IMG/VR virus record: IMGVR_UViG_3300045996_000549
Location: 1-37,518 of that record
Strand: one strand, 5' to 3'
Length of the DNA: 37,518 bases
Source of the DNA: a virus
Part shown: in pieces, positions 37,505 through 37,518 of the stretch
Position numbering within the stretch: the first letter of the stretch is position 1
Layout of the letters: each line of letters begins with the position of its first letter
Notes under the pieces: generated by a model
The model's input: only the letters and a program-made list of their open reading frames with translations
What the model was told of the DNA's origin: nothing
Database searches by the model: none
Made by a program: the position numbers and the translations under genes

Positions 37505-37518
37505 GCTCCCTCCGATTG

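Overview
This window is almost wholly a GC-rich, tailed (siphovirus-type) temperate phage genome. The head genes are HK97-like. Several proteins resemble gene transfer agent and prophage proteins of Alphaproteobacteria, so a sphingomonad-like or other alphaproteobacterial host is my best guess; this is inference, because no host gene is visible. I see no tRNA, rRNA, CRISPR array or insertion sequence. The integrase lies inside the window with phage genes on both sides, so the sequence reads more like a free phage genome or viral contig than a prophage with chromosomal flanks. No CI/Cro-type repressor is visible, so part of the control region is probably missing.

Layout. (1) 1-3097, plus strand: replication/early module with a DnaA-C-terminal-like protein, a replication initiator-like protein, two hypotheticals and an adenine methyltransferase-like protein. 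(2) 3098-4046: terminator-like hairpin, small membrane protein, HNH nuclease, small ORF and a non-coding candidate cos region. (3) 4047-8245: terminase small and large subunits, prohead protease, major capsid protein. (4) 8285-12336: a terminator-like hairpin, then an accessory cassette (two SAM methyltransferases, a ParB-like protein, a glycosyltransferase) interrupted by two minus-strand genes, one an HNH_3 homing-type nuclease. (5) 12336-18522: portal, displaced to after the capsid gene, then collagen-like and repeat-containing virion proteins and head-tail connectors. (6) 18612-27812: tail tube, tail assembly chaperones joined by a predicted -1 frameshift, tape measure, tail tip with an NlpC/P60-like protein, a large tip protein and a discoidin-like adhesin. 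(7) 27809-31754: two minus-strand membrane proteins, then lysis genes (coiled-coil membrane protein, transglycosylase endolysin, holin-like protein, Rz/Rz1-type spanins), a structured non-coding stretch and a secreted DUF1996 protein. (8) 31705-37504, minus strand: small genes, tyrosine integrase, excisionase-like protein, and a recombination group (RecE/PD-(D/E)XK-type exonuclease, Sak4-like ATPase, HNH-like protein, ParB/DGQHR-type protein).

Most genes overlap by ATGA, GTGA or TGATG, pointing to long translationally coupled operons. Non-coding leaders stand out against this: the two most heavily expressed virion genes, major capsid and tail tube, are each preceded by a similar GNRA-loop hairpin with a compensatory base-pair change and the same downstream UUUCCCA. 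A dnaX-like frameshift cassette lies in the tail chaperone gene, and a roughly 103-nt structured element lies inside the lysis region.
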